Assembly (NCBI RefSeq): GCF_000621725.1
Contig: NZ_JHXM01000017.1
Coordinates: forward strand, 40,047-104,046
Length of the DNA: 64,000 nucleotides
Origin: Xylanibacter brevis ATCC 19188
GTDB lineage: Bacteria; Bacteroidota; Bacteroidia; Bacteroidales; Bacteroidaceae
Direction of reading: 5' to 3'
This document shows, piece after piece, positions 1-8,934 of the stretch. Each line of letters starts with the position of its first letter. Within the stretch, counting starts at the first letter, position 1. The notes under the pieces were generated by a model. It did not search any database. It was not told the origin of the DNA and was given only the letters and a program-made list of their open reading frames with translations. The position numbers and the translations under genes are program-made.

Positions 1-486
1 ACGGTCGGAAGTCAACACATCAATGGTGTTCAGGAAGTAGAACCAGTTCGTACGGCGAGATAGATCCAGAGGCAGCTCGTCCGACTCTGCATAATCGCCA
101 TAGGCGTAATATCCCTTTGACAGAGGACCAGTAATCAGCGTACCGCTATTCATCTGGGTATAGTCAGCAAGATACATGCTCACCTCAATGATATCACCGC
201 TGGTCACTGCGATGCTGACAGCATCGCTATCTGTCTCGGTGCCAGGCATCAGTAGAACCGTTTTCTCGCCATTGAAGGTGATTGGCGTATGGTTCACAAA
301 TACTTTATTCAGTGTCACAGGTTCCGTGCCCGTGAGGTTTGAGAAACGGAATCGAAGTTGCGTGCCGTCGAATGGCATCTGTATGGGATAACGCAATGTG
401 AGGTCTTTTGCATAAAAGGCCTCACGTCGGTCAGTAATAGAGGTGGCATTGCCCCAGCAAGCCACCCATTTATGATTATCAATCAT
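1..486 (-). CDS. SGNH/GDSL-type esterase, N-terminal part (runs off window)
   Basis: This is the first 162 codons of a minus-strand gene whose 3' part lies outside the window. The protein opens with MIDNHKWVACWGNA, followed by DLTLRYPIQ and RFRFSNLTGTEPV. These match the conserved N-terminal strand region of secreted SGNH/GDSL hydrolases, which deacylate carbohydrates or lipids. The catalytic GDS motif would be expected beyond the visible part, so activity cannot be checked here. The start ATG at 486 was chosen because a TAACTTTGCA box lies just upstream, which leaves no room for a signal peptide. No other family is recognised; the call rests on the N-terminal pattern alone. Confidence 0.6.
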   Translation of the reverse strand, partial: MIDNHKWVACWGNATSITDRREAFYAKDLTLRYPIQMPFDGTQLRFRFSNLTGTEPVTLNKVFVNHTPITFNGEKTVLLMPGTETDSDAVSIAVTSGDIIEVSMYLADYTQMNSGTLITGPLSKGYYAYGDYAESDELPLDLSRRTNWFYFLNTIDVLTSDR

Positions 487-515
487 CCTGATGTACTTTA
501 CTATTTCTTTTCGGC

Positions 516-525
516 TGCAAAGTTA
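516..525 (-). promoter_or_regulatory. -7 promoter box for the GDSL gene
   Basis: TAACTTTGCA on the minus strand, 30 bp upstream of the ATG at 486, fits the Bacteroidota consensus TAnnTTTG. Confidence 0.6.
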
Positions 526-565
526 CACATTTTCTGTCTGTTTCAGCGCATCTTTTGCTGCTTTT

Positions 566-2578
566 TTAGGCATAGCTATGCATACCACCCAAGAGATAGT
601 TCACGCCGAAATAGGTAATAAGTACAGCAAGAAAGGCACCTACTATATAAATATGATAGTATTTGTCGTTGCGGAAAAGCGGTAATGAAGCTTTGTGCAT
701 CGGCACCGCATATACCATCAACGTGATCAGTGCCCACGATTCCTTGGGGTCCCATGACCAATAGTTGCCCCACGACACATTGGCCCATACGGCACCTAGG
801 AAGATGCCAATGGTAAGCAAGAATATAGCAGGATAGAGCAATAGCTGCGAAAGAGCTGTAATACGTTCTAGGTCGTGGGCCCAAAAAGCATAGACACCTA
901 ACAATACCTGAAGCGCAAAAATGGAATACGCACACATCACCGTCATCACGTGGATTGACAGTAGAGGCGACTGCAACACTGGCATCAAAGGCGTTAATTG
1001 CGTACTGCTGCCACCCATCATGGCCACCAACATACAGAACGAGGCGATGAGAGGAGCGAAACCCATGATGATATTAAATTGGCGATGTAAGGCCACCGAA
1101 AACAGCACCACCACCCATGCCATAAATAACATAGTTTCTGGACCGTTACTCACAGGTATATGTCCACCCAGCCACCAACGCAGAGCCAACTGTAACGTAA
1201 GGTATATCAGCAGCATCACGTGAAGAGCCCACAAGGCTATATTAACCGAGTAGCGCCACTTGGTTGTGAAGAGCATTACCATACACAATAGCAGGCTAAA
1301 CGTCAGCGAAAGCATGACGGGCCACTTCTGAGCACGCAATGAATTATAGAACAGTTCAGCCTGTGTCTCGCCACCCGAAGGCAACACCTCGCCAACCATC
1401 TCTCGCTGAAACAGTTTTATCTTAGCTATGATCTCCAACGCACGGTCGTGCTGACCAGTGACGATAGCCTCTGTCAGAAAGTCCATAGACTGTTTGATAA
1501 AGAACTGTTCCTTCACTGGAATCTCACGTGGCAAGGCGTGTGCACCTGGCATATACCAATTTACATCGTGACCAATACGATATGGGAACATCTTTATATA
1601 CTCACCGCCGTAGAACATCTCCACCACGGCCTGGCGCTCGGCCAGTTTTTTCTTCTCCTTGGCACTCATCGTTTCCTTATTAGGTTGCAAATAAGGTTTC
1701 ATCGCAGCCTCCCAAGGCATGTAGTAAATCATCCAACTCGTAAACACTTGATCTGCTGTATAGCCGTTCCAGCTGGCGCTACCAGTCAACTTCATCACAA
1801 AGTCGGTAGCCACAGTATTCATTGGACAGATGCGGTTGTTATAAAGAATCTGTATGGTGCCCATGCGCTGAGCTATGTCGCGATCGATTACTGGCAGCGG
1901 CTCTTCTGCATTTACGCTGACGGCGCACAACAGCAAAACCACACCGGCTACAGCCTTACGGTATAGAGCACGCATCTGTGTACGACGCGAGAACAGCGTG
2001 GCTATGATGCCTATCAGCAGTAATAGGTAGCCGCTGTAAGTGATGGCAATACCATAGGGATCATAGCTCACACCCAGCGTCACACCTTCGCCATCAGAAT
2101 CGTAGCTAGACTGAAACAAGCGATAACCATCAATATTGCCAATATGGTTCATCGAAACGGTCACCTCCTTAGCGCCACAACTAATTACACTCTGATAATC
2201 TAATGGAGCGTCTGTACCGGGATAGTTTACGATTTGGAACGACTTGAGTGTCAGAATCGTGCCCGACGCCAGCTCGCTAGGAACGTCAATGCGCAGATGA
2301 ATGGTGTCGCGACGCGCGGTGAGATGAGTCACCAGCGCGCCAACGAGAATCACCACAAAGGCCGCGTGCAGCAGCATCACAGCCAATCGTTTGTAGAGTT
2401 GTTGCTGCACCATGTATGCGCAGCCTACCACCGTCATCACTGCCCACAAAGCAGAAAACCACCAGGCTCCATAGATGTGTTGACCCACGAACTCGGTACC
2501 TAGATATTTCTCGACAATGGTAGCTGCTGCAATGCAGACAATGATGAGAGGATATAGAATAAAGAGTATTCTTTTCAT
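566..2578 (-). CDS. ccsBA: ResB-CcsA fusion cytochrome c assembly protein (System II)
   Basis: A 670-residue membrane protein that joins a ResB-like N-terminal half (membrane segments at about 1-95 and 170-200 around a periplasmic domain) to a CcsA-like C-terminal half (about 395-670). The CcsA half carries the haem-handling tryptophan-rich WWD stretch WGNYWSWDPKESW and flanking His residues (SIHVM, GGMHS). System II proteins export haem and attach it to CxxCH motifs of periplasmic cytochromes c. It is the last gene of the barrel-imelysin-DHOR operon, 8 bp after the di-haem protein gene, so its local client is probably that cytochrome. The start ATG is followed by MKRILFILYPL, a typical first membrane segment. 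Confidence 0.88.
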   Translation of the reverse strand: MKRILFILYPLIIVCIAAATIVEKYLGTEFVGQHIYGAWWFSALWAVMTVVGCAYMVQQQLYKRLAVMLLHAAFVVILVGALVTHLTARRDTIHLRIDVPSELASGTILTLKSFQIVNYPGTDAPLDYQSVISCGAKEVTVSMNHIGNIDGYRLFQSSYDSDGEGVTLGVSYDPYGIAITYSGYLLLLIGIIATLFSRRTQMRALYRKAVAGVVLLLCAVSVNAEEPLPVIDRDIAQRMGTIQILYNNRICPMNTVATDFVMKLTGSASWNGYTADQVFTSWMIYYMPWEAAMKPYLQPNKETMSAKEKKKLAERQAVVEMFYGGEYIKMFPYRIGHDVNWYMPGAHALPREIPVKEQFFIKQSMDFLTEAIVTGQHDRALEIIAKIKLFQREMVGEVLPSGGETQAELFYNSLRAQKWPVMLSLTFSLLLCMVMLFTTKWRYSVNIALWALHVMLLIYLTLQLALRWWLGGHIPVSNGPETMLFMAWVVVLFSVALHRQFNIIMGFAPLIASFCMLVAMMGGSSTQLTPLMPVLQSPLLSIHVMTVMCAYSIFALQVLLGVYAFWAHDLERITALSQLLLYPAIFLLTIGIFLGAVWANVSWGNYWSWDPKESWALITLMVYAVPMHKASLPLFRNDKYYHIYIVGAFLAVLITYFGVNYLLGGMHSYA

Positions 2579-2586
2579 TATATTCT

Positions 2587-4296
2587 TTAAATCGATTCGA
2601 TGAAGAAGATGAGCTGATCGCGTTCTTTCTTCGATAGGCTACGGAACTTTGTAACGGCATTATACGCATCACTGGTGCCGCCCTCATTTCTGCATCCGTG
2701 CCACATGATAGCTTCCAACACATTGCGTGCACGGCAGTCGTGCAAACGCTCTACACCACTACCACACTTTGCAGCCAGTCCGCGTCCCCATAGCGGTGTG
2801 GTACGACACCATCCTGTACGAAGGTCGTTCTTCATCCACAAACGATGCTGCACAAAGTCAGTATATGGCCATATTTTCTGGTGAGGATAGCGAGGTAGCT
2901 CGCTGTCGTCCTTGAAGAACTTGTTAGGGTCCTGCAGGTGGTCATCGCCAGTCTCCCACGACGGACGGTGACAGGCAGCACAACCAATCTGCGAGAACAA
3001 TTCCTTACCCTTTTTGAAGTCCTCTGTGGTGGTGTTACGTGCAGCGGGAACTGCTAATCCACGATGCCAAATGGCAAAGTTCTTAAACTGTTCGTCTGTC
3101 ATCTCTACATCCTGCTGCTTGCTGGTGAGATAAGTATAGATATCCTTCTCCAAATTACCTGTATGCCATTCAGGATGCTTTTTCAGCGGATCCAATCGGG
3201 TGATATATTCCGTAAAACCAGCCTGCACCTCAGGGTCTTTAGACGACTGTGTAGCATAGTATGTGCCAGCCAGGTCGAGATAATGATAGCGACGGTCAGA
3301 ACGTGTCACATTGGTGATGTTCCAAATGGCATTCACACCAGCAGCATCCATCAACGGTCCGCGCGACATCGCATAAGTATAGCGTCGCACATAATTAGTG
3401 CCGTCGCCCTGAAGAGAGTTAGAGTAGTAGCTGTTCCACTTGCCGTTAGCCTGATCCCACATAGCAGGATTAAGGGCGTCTGTCTTACCAATGCTGTTGA
3501 AATACTTGCCCTCTTTCTCCCACTGAGCAGTGATGTCTGCATCGGGGATGGCGTCTGTCAAACCTGTGCCATAGATTCCAATGGTAGATTCCAAGCGAAC
3601 GACCACATCATTATTGTACTCATCTTCTGACAAAATCACGTCGCTGCCACCACGGCCCACAGCAACGGGTGCGTAGTAAGCGCTATAAGGGATGGTCACC
3701 TCAGGATAGATTAGCGAGTAGGTCTCACCATCAGGGAACTTGTTGCCCCACTCGTCAGTATATTCATTCCACGCAATCTTGATTTGGTTCTCATCAATAG
3801 GAGCCTTGAATGGCTTCACTGCAACTGTCTGAGGCATACCAGCCACCGAGCGGATATAGGCATTAGTGGTTTTATCATAGATAACCAACAGATAGCCATT
3901 TCGGTGATTGTCAGCCTTATACTCTGTCTGACGTGCACCATGTCCATAACCAGGGTGACAATACAAGCAACCGCGACGCACAAATACAGGTCCTAGTCCG
4001 TGGAAAGCACCGTCGGTGTTGGTGTTGTAGTCTTTCTCAAACAAGTACTCACCCTCGTTGAAGGCAGTCATCATGCCTGCATCAACAACAGCCTTGGTAG
4101 GCTGTTCAAAGGCGGTAGCTGTGTTCACAGCGGTGGTACCGAGCTGTCCACCGGCATAGTAGTCCTCAGGGTAGTCAGTGGCTGTTGGGTCGCCGATTTC
4201 CCACGTCAGTGGTTCAACGGAACCATCACTGCTGGAACATCCAACAGTGATGATTGTAGATAACAGCACACTACCAAATAATGATAGTCTCTTCAT
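2587..4296 (-). CDS. Di-haem oxidoreductase-like lipoprotein (DHOR/DUF1111 family)
   Basis: A 569-residue exported lipoprotein: signal peptide with lipobox ending at Cys20 (TVGC). It carries two haem c motifs, CLYCH at 110-114 and CAACH at 439-443. The C-terminal TPLWGRGL, LHDCRAR and AIMWHG blocks are the signature of the DHOR family (formerly thiol oxidoreductase, DUF1111), related to di-haem cytochrome c peroxidases. The usual HDGRA reads HDCRA here, an extra Cys near the second haem domain. In other bacteria this family is regularly coupled to imelysin proteins and iron acquisition. Here it sits between imelysin and the haem-attachment gene. Substrate is unknown; a role as periplasmic redox partner for iron handling is inferred. 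Confidence 0.85.
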   Translation of the reverse strand: MKRLSLFGSVLLSTIITVGCSSSDGSVEPLTWEIGDPTATDYPEDYYAGGQLGTTAVNTATAFEQPTKAVVDAGMMTAFNEGEYLFEKDYNTNTDGAFHGLGPVFVRRGCLYCHPGYGHGARQTEYKADNHRNGYLLVIYDKTTNAYIRSVAGMPQTVAVKPFKAPIDENQIKIAWNEYTDEWGNKFPDGETYSLIYPEVTIPYSAYYAPVAVGRGGSDVILSEDEYNNDVVVRLESTIGIYGTGLTDAIPDADITAQWEKEGKYFNSIGKTDALNPAMWDQANGKWNSYYSNSLQGDGTNYVRRYTYAMSRGPLMDAAGVNAIWNITNVTRSDRRYHYLDLAGTYYATQSSKDPEVQAGFTEYITRLDPLKKHPEWHTGNLEKDIYTYLTSKQQDVEMTDEQFKNFAIWHRGLAVPAARNTTTEDFKKGKELFSQIGCAACHRPSWETGDDHLQDPNKFFKDDSELPRYPHQKIWPYTDFVQHRLWMKNDLRTGWCRTTPLWGRGLAAKCGSGVERLHDCRARNVLEAIMWHGCRNEGGTSDAYNAVTKFRSLSKKERDQLIFFIESI

Positions 4297-4315
4297 AATA
4301 TGATATTTAGAAATA

Positions 4316-5512
4316 TTACTTTTTAATCTTTACAATACTATTATACAACTTCTGTGCATTATCTGCCAGCGTACGATAAGTGGCCAGTACAACATTGTCC
4401 ACATAATTCTCATTAATCACTTTACACTGTTGTTCAACGGTAGCGTTGCCGGCATAAGCTTTCAAAGTCTCTGCCATTTCATCCAGCGCAGCATCCAGTT
4501 CACCCAGAGCTTCGATGGCATCGTTGCAAGACGCATCAGAATAGTTAACGGCGAAAGGTGCCTTCATAGCCTTGATCTTTGCCAGGGCATTATCCAGTTT
4601 GGAAACAGCTGTATTAGCCTGAGTCTTCAGTGTGGCATTGCCTGCATTCTGACAGAAGTATATCACAGAATTCTGGTTAGGCGTCACGGCGTTCATGCTA
4701 CCATAAAGTGCGTTCTTGCATGAGATGATATTGTCGTAAAAGTCTGTAATAGAGTTATAGGCATAAGGAGACTCGATGTAGGTGGCATCTTGGCCTGTGA
4801 AAGGCAGTCCTATTTTCGAGTCGCCCACCTCACCGATAATATCCTGACAACCAGAGATAATCTCCAGTGTAGCATCGAGAGCAGTGGCCCAATCACCAGT
4901 GCCAGGATTCTTAAAGGCACGTCCAAAGTTTTGGAATCCGTCCAGTGCACCTTCCACATCGCCATCGTCATTAATAGAGTTGTGTGTAGCCACATAGTCG
5001 AGTGCTATCTGGTGGCGCTCAGCATTACTTTCTTTCGAGTCCCAAGCAGCCTCGAGAGTGGCAGTAGCATGATAGAGGTCTTTAGCCACAGCGCAGATAT
5101 AGTCATATTCAAGGTTAGTGATCTGGTTGATGTCACGTGGTGCCCCCTGTCGGAAGAGCACATATTCCAATCCGTGATAGCCAAGAATACCTGAGTTAGC
5201 CGTCTTGATAAAATTGTCTAAATTACTCATCGCCGTTGCGTCGCGCAGCACATCAGCCAAGTCGTTGGCTGCTACGGGCCAAGTGTCAGTATGTGGATCG
5301 ATAGAGTACACATCAGCAGCACCGAAGAGGAAAGCCTCTGTATTTTCCCAATTGGCGCGTGCCACCTTCCAGTCGTCGCAAGCCTGGTTCAATGCAGCTT
5401 GAGTACCATTGACGATTGTCACATCGGCTTCATCGTCGTTTGAGCAAGAGATAAAGCCCGTAGAAATGACGGCAGTCAAAGCTGCCATTTTCAAAACATT
5501 GTTTGTTTTCAT
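4316..5512 (-). CDS. Imelysin-family lipoprotein (iron-regulated, IrpA-like)
   Basis: A 398-residue lipoprotein with lipobox FISC (Cys23) and an all-helical imelysin/peptidase M75 domain. The diagnostic GxHxxE motif is present as GYHGLE at 111-116, followed by EYVLFR. Structural work on this family found no convincing protease site, and it is now linked to iron uptake with EfeO-like components. Position supports that: it follows an outer-membrane barrel gene by 38 bp and precedes the di-haem DHOR gene by 19 bp. Likely location is the periplasmic face of an envelope membrane. The ligand bound by the GxHxxE site cannot be deduced from sequence. Confidence 0.88.
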   Translation of the reverse strand: MKTNNVLKMAALTAVISTGFISCSNDDEADVTIVNGTQAALNQACDDWKVARANWENTEAFLFGAADVYSIDPHTDTWPVAANDLADVLRDATAMSNLDNFIKTANSGILGYHGLEYVLFRQGAPRDINQITNLEYDYICAVAKDLYHATATLEAAWDSKESNAERHQIALDYVATHNSINDDGDVEGALDGFQNFGRAFKNPGTGDWATALDATLEIISGCQDIIGEVGDSKIGLPFTGQDATYIESPYAYNSITDFYDNIISCKNALYGSMNAVTPNQNSVIYFCQNAGNATLKTQANTAVSKLDNALAKIKAMKAPFAVNYSDASCNDAIEALGELDAALDEMAETLKAYAGNATVEQQCKVINENYVDNVVLATYRTLADNAQKLYNSIVKIKK

Positions 5513-5550
5513 TTGTTGTATTAATTATTAAATTTAGAAAGATTGTCCGT

Positions 5551-6870
5551 TTACATAAACCATCCGGTATAAGTCACACCGATACTAACGCTAGGCTCGT
5601 TGTTATAGGGCTGTTTATACAGCGGGCTGTCGGCAGCGAGACCACTATTATTGGGCTTTTCGAAGAAGCGATAGGCATATTCAGCCTTCAGCGTGATCTG
5701 CTTCACGGGCGAATAATTCACGCCTACAGCCGCACGATAGCGCTTGGTGTGTTTATACATCGAAGCATAGGTGCCAGAGGCCATTGTGTTGTAGTGTTCG
5801 AATCGTCCGAAGAGCCACAAAGACTGCCCCGCCCCAGCCTGACGTCTAGTCATCAACGGCATCACGTTATAGCCAGCCTCCAGTGCATAAGCAAGTGCAT
5901 GACTACCTATATTTGTGTAGTGATGAGGGTTGCCATCCTGATACTTATGGTGTGTCCAGTTAGCTTGGTTGTAGGCCGAAATTTCGTCAGCATCGGCAAA
6001 GTGAGCATAATCCACATTTCCACGCACAAGCCAGTTCCAGCGGTTCAGCGTAAAGTCGAGCGCCACGATGCCCAATGCTCCGTGTACATCGTCATATTTA
6101 GCACCCGGTGTGCGCAGCGAGTTGCGGAAGGTGTAGCCATAGTAGCCGCTCAATCCTAGTCGCAGTCCCTTTACCATATAATTATCTACGCGCGCAGCTA
6201 CAGCATAGTTGTTAGCCACCTTAAATTCGTAGGGGCTAGTAGCACCATAGTGCACAAAATCCTCGGCAGTGAAACTCTCGCTGTTAAGTCCCGACAGCAG
6301 TTGTGCCTCATAGCGCCAATCCTTCAGACGTCCCCAGAGCGACAGTCCCACCTGGTGCCACGTGTTGGGCAGAATGGTGGACTCGCCTTCGGGACGATAG
6401 ACGCCAAAGAACTGGTTCGGTTCGTGATGCGCATTACTATAGCCCACAGGCACGATAATCTCGCCCATCTTCACGTTGAACTTACCACCGGCAAAAGCTT
6501 TGTTGATCCAGAACTGCTCGATGTTCACCTCGCCGCCCTTCTCAACCTCAGCCTCATACTCGCCAGCCTCTTCAGCCTCGATCTCTACAGCCGTGCCATT
6601 GCCTCCATGTTCAAATTCGATCTCCGATCCCATGGTCCAACCATGCCCGAAGTCATAGCCCAGGTTCAGCACCACATGAGGTAAGTCGAAACGCCCGTGA
6701 CTATCGTCATTAGCATAGTTTTCTGGTTTCTTATAACGGTTAAAGCTCTGGCTATAGAAATTACGAGTCATCACAGCCTCGCCATAGCCGCCAATAGTTA
6801 ATTTTTTCTCTTGTGCTGCAGCGCTTACACACGACAGCGCCAGCACAGATGTCATCAATAATGTTTTCAT
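5551..6870 (-). CDS. Outer-membrane beta-barrel protein (porin-like), first gene of the imelysin operon
   Basis: A 439-residue protein with a signal peptide ending near AAAQE at residue 20. Alternating-residue amphipathic strands, many aromatic residues at strand ends, and a C-terminal sequence ending in YTGWF support a barrel of the phosphate-selective porin O/P type. A notable acidic stretch (EAEEAGEYEAEVEKGGE, about 116-132) lies in a predicted loop and could attract cations. Its place at the head of the operon suggests it is the outer-membrane entry point for whatever the imelysin and DHOR lipoproteins handle, plausibly iron. Promoter TACCTTTGCA lies 28 bp upstream. Confidence 0.75.
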   Translation of the reverse strand: MKTLLMTSVLALSCVSAAAQEKKLTIGGYGEAVMTRNFYSQSFNRYKKPENYANDDSHGRFDLPHVVLNLGYDFGHGWTMGSEIEFEHGGNGTAVEIEAEEAGEYEAEVEKGGEVNIEQFWINKAFAGGKFNVKMGEIIVPVGYSNAHHEPNQFFGVYRPEGESTILPNTWHQVGLSLWGRLKDWRYEAQLLSGLNSESFTAEDFVHYGATSPYEFKVANNYAVAARVDNYMVKGLRLGLSGYYGYTFRNSLRTPGAKYDDVHGALGIVALDFTLNRWNWLVRGNVDYAHFADADEISAYNQANWTHHKYQDGNPHHYTNIGSHALAYALEAGYNVMPLMTRRQAGAGQSLWLFGRFEHYNTMASGTYASMYKHTKRYRAAVGVNYSPVKQITLKAEYAYRFFEKPNNSGLAADSPLYKQPYNNEPSVSIGVTYTGWFM

Positions 6871-6897
6871 GCTTCCTTTATACGTGTCAATTTCGGC

Positions 6898-6907
6898 TGC
6901 AAAGGTA
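6898..6907 (-). promoter_or_regulatory. Promoter of the barrel-imelysin-DHOR-ccsBA operon
   Basis: TACCTTTGCA on the minus strand with ATTG 20 bp further upstream, matching the two-part Bacteroidota promoter. No Fur-box-like palindrome was recognised nearby, so iron control is not shown by sequence. Confidence 0.7.
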
Positions 6908-7383
6908 AGCTGAATTAAGATTTGTTACAATACCTAAAAAACGTGATATTTTTCTCGACGTCTTACGTCTGCTAACAAAAAAAATGGATTATTTGCTAGT
7001 AATACATATAATATGGTGTAATACCAGTTTGGGAAGTTGAAGATCATTGTCAATCCAGGACCTTCCTGCACATCAAATCAGTCACTACAATGGTGTAAAA
7101 GCGTAGCTAAAGCGACCTAAAAGTTGCACTTTCACAGTTCACGACTTAAGTCGAAAGCTCTTACGACTTAAGTCGGTAAGTCTGTTGACTTAAGTCGTAA
7201 GGTCTTTCGACTTAAGTCAACAACCGCCAAAGCAGCACTATTCAGTCAGCAAAGTGCCACTTTTAGGATGGAAAAACAAAAGAATAGAGATACAAATCCA
7301 TAAAGTTGAAAAATCAACAAAAAAAGAATCCCCTCTCCACGCGGAGAGAGGACCGATGGTGAAGCCATGTTTCTGAGGGGAGG
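6908..7383. other. Intergenic region with a nested palindromic element
   Basis: No gene is seen in this gap between the barrel operon promoter and the ammonium channel stop codon. It contains the 22-bp-period palindrome element (7116-7267) and, at 7330-7349, a CTCTCC/GGAGAG hairpin that may act as terminator of the ammonium channel gene and belongs to the GC-rich hairpin family seen again at 8935-9310. Confidence 0.6.
7116..7267. repeat. Nested inverted-repeat element with four GACTTAAGTC palindromes at 22-bp period
   Basis: Outer arms at 7116-7132 and 7251-7267 are inverted copies with one mismatch in 17 (left arm CCTAAAAGTTGCACTTT). Inside, the 10-bp perfect palindrome GACTTAAGTC occurs at 7143, 7165, 7187 and 7209, exactly 22 bp apart. 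The first and third 12-bp spacers are themselves near inverted copies (GAAAGCTCTTAC and GTAAGGTCTTTC). Whether it is a miniature mobile element or a protein-binding array cannot be told from one copy. Confidence 0.75.
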
Positions 7384-8769
7384 TTACTTCATCTTTTCCC
7401 TAATATGCTCCTCGTACTCAGCCAGTTCGCGCTCACCAATGTGGGCAAGACCGTAGTGCTCGTCATGCTGAGAGAAGTCGAGGCCCACCTTCTCGCTGTA
7501 GGCAGAGACACGCATGGGAATCATAAGGTCTATCAGACGATAGCCGAGCCAACTCATAGCGAAGGTGTAGGCAAAGACAATGACAATGGCCAGCAGATGA
7601 TAGAGGAAGACTACAAAGCCCTCCCACGTGCCGGCGATAAGGCCCTCCTGAATGAAGATGCCTGTGAGCACGGTGCCGAAGATACCACCTGTTCCGTGGG
7701 TGGGAAATACATCGAGGGCATCATCGATGCTGGTGTGCGAACGCCAATAAACGGCGATGTTACAGATCATCGTGATGACAAAGGCGATAAAGATGCTCTG
7801 ACCCACGGTGACATAACCGGCTGAGGGGGTGATGGCTACCAAGCCCACGACGCAACCTACAGCGGCACCCATAGCCGAGGGCTTGCGACCACGCAGACAG
7901 TCGAAGAAGATCCAGGTCATCATAGCCGTTGCAGAGGCGGTGTTGGTGTTGAGGAAGGCCTTGATAGCCACACCATCGGCATGGAGCGACGAACCGGCAT
8001 TGAAGCCAAACCATCCGAGCCACAGCATGGCGGCACCCAGCAGCACGAAGGGTATGTTGGCGGGTTCACTCTTGCGCGTCTCAGCCTTACGGCGTCCAAG
8101 ATAGATGGCACCTGCCAGCGCTGCCACGCCCGAAGAAGCGTGCACCACGATACCACCGGCAAAGTCAATGACGCCCCACTTCATGAAAAGGCCTTCGGGA
8201 TGCCACGTCATGTGAGCCAGCGGACAGTAGATGACAAAGAAAAAGAACATCATAAAGAACATATAGGCCGAGAAGCGCACGCGCTCGGCAAACGAGCCGG
8301 TGATCAGCGAAGGGGTGATGATGGCAAATTTCATCTGAAACAGGGCAAAGAGTGCTAGAGGAATGGTAGCGCCACCCAACACATAGCCCGTGGGAGTGGT
8401 ATACACATCGGCACCAACGTGTTGGAACATGAAGAAGGTCAGAGGATTGCCTATCACACCACCTATGTCGTCGCCAAAGCAGAGCGAGAAACCTACTACG
8501 ACCCATAGCACGGAGATAAGGCCCATGGCGATAAATGACTGCAGCATGGTGGAGATGACATTCTTAGCACCTACCATACCACCATAGAAAAAGGAGAGAC
8601 CTGGGGTCATCATCAGTACAAAGATGGTGGCCGTAATCAGCCAGGCTACATCCGCTGCAGAGATAACCGACCAGTCACACTCAAAAGTGTGTTCACCAAC
8701 AAACAATCCTGCAAAGGCAATCAGCGTCATAGCTGACATCAGAATAATCCAGCGTTTTTTAATTTTCAT
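7384..8769 (-). CDS. amt: Ammonium channel Amt
   Basis: A 461-residue membrane protein with about eleven membrane segments that conducts ammonium across the inner membrane. Family marks are LSFFYGGMVGAKN near residue 60, the twin pore histidines in the blocks GGIVVHASSG and FPTHGTGGIFG, and a cytosolic C-terminal tail rich in E and H residues (HDEHYGLAHIGERELAEYEEH), which in other bacteria contacts PII proteins. The tail is present, but no glnB/glnK gene adjoins it, so regulation by a PII protein encoded elsewhere is an inference. The first hydrophobic segment may be a cleaved signal. Monocistronic: own promoter at 8805-8814. Confidence 0.95.
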   Translation of the reverse strand: MKIKKRWIILMSAMTLIAFAGLFVGEHTFECDWSVISAADVAWLITATIFVLMMTPGLSFFYGGMVGAKNVISTMLQSFIAMGLISVLWVVVGFSLCFGDDIGGVIGNPLTFFMFQHVGADVYTTPTGYVLGGATIPLALFALFQMKFAIITPSLITGSFAERVRFSAYMFFMMFFFFVIYCPLAHMTWHPEGLFMKWGVIDFAGGIVVHASSGVAALAGAIYLGRRKAETRKSEPANIPFVLLGAAMLWLGWFGFNAGSSLHADGVAIKAFLNTNTASATAMMTWIFFDCLRGRKPSAMGAAVGCVVGLVAITPSAGYVTVGQSIFIAFVITMICNIAVYWRSHTSIDDALDVFPTHGTGGIFGTVLTGIFIQEGLIAGTWEGFVVFLYHLLAIVIVFAYTFAMSWLGYRLIDLMIPMRVSAYSEKVGLDFSQHDEHYGLAHIGERELAEYEEHIREKMK

Positions 8770-8804
8770 TGTTCTTATTATTTTTACAATTCCTTCATTT
8801 GGAT

Positions 8805-8814
8805 TGCAAAATTA
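8805..8814 (-). promoter_or_regulatory. Promoter box of amt
   Basis: TAATTTTGCA on the minus strand, 36 bp upstream of the amt ATG. Confidence 0.6.
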
Positions 8815-8934
8815 TGGCAAAACGACAGATTAACGTCCCTGCAGACGGCTTTTTTCAGCTACAAAATGACGATTATTTACACTTTGATATAAAACGCACA
8901 AGAATACTAACAAATTGAAAGCGACAGCTCCCAA

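Noticed and set aside
7143..7218. The regular 22-bp array looked like a miniature CRISPR array.
   Set aside because: The repeat is a 10-bp palindrome and the spacers are only 12 bp and partly inverted copies of each other; no cas gene is near.
7405..8833. Several long frames opposite amt.
   Set aside because: They mirror the codon bias of amt on the other strand, have no promoter boxes and no recognisable protein motifs.
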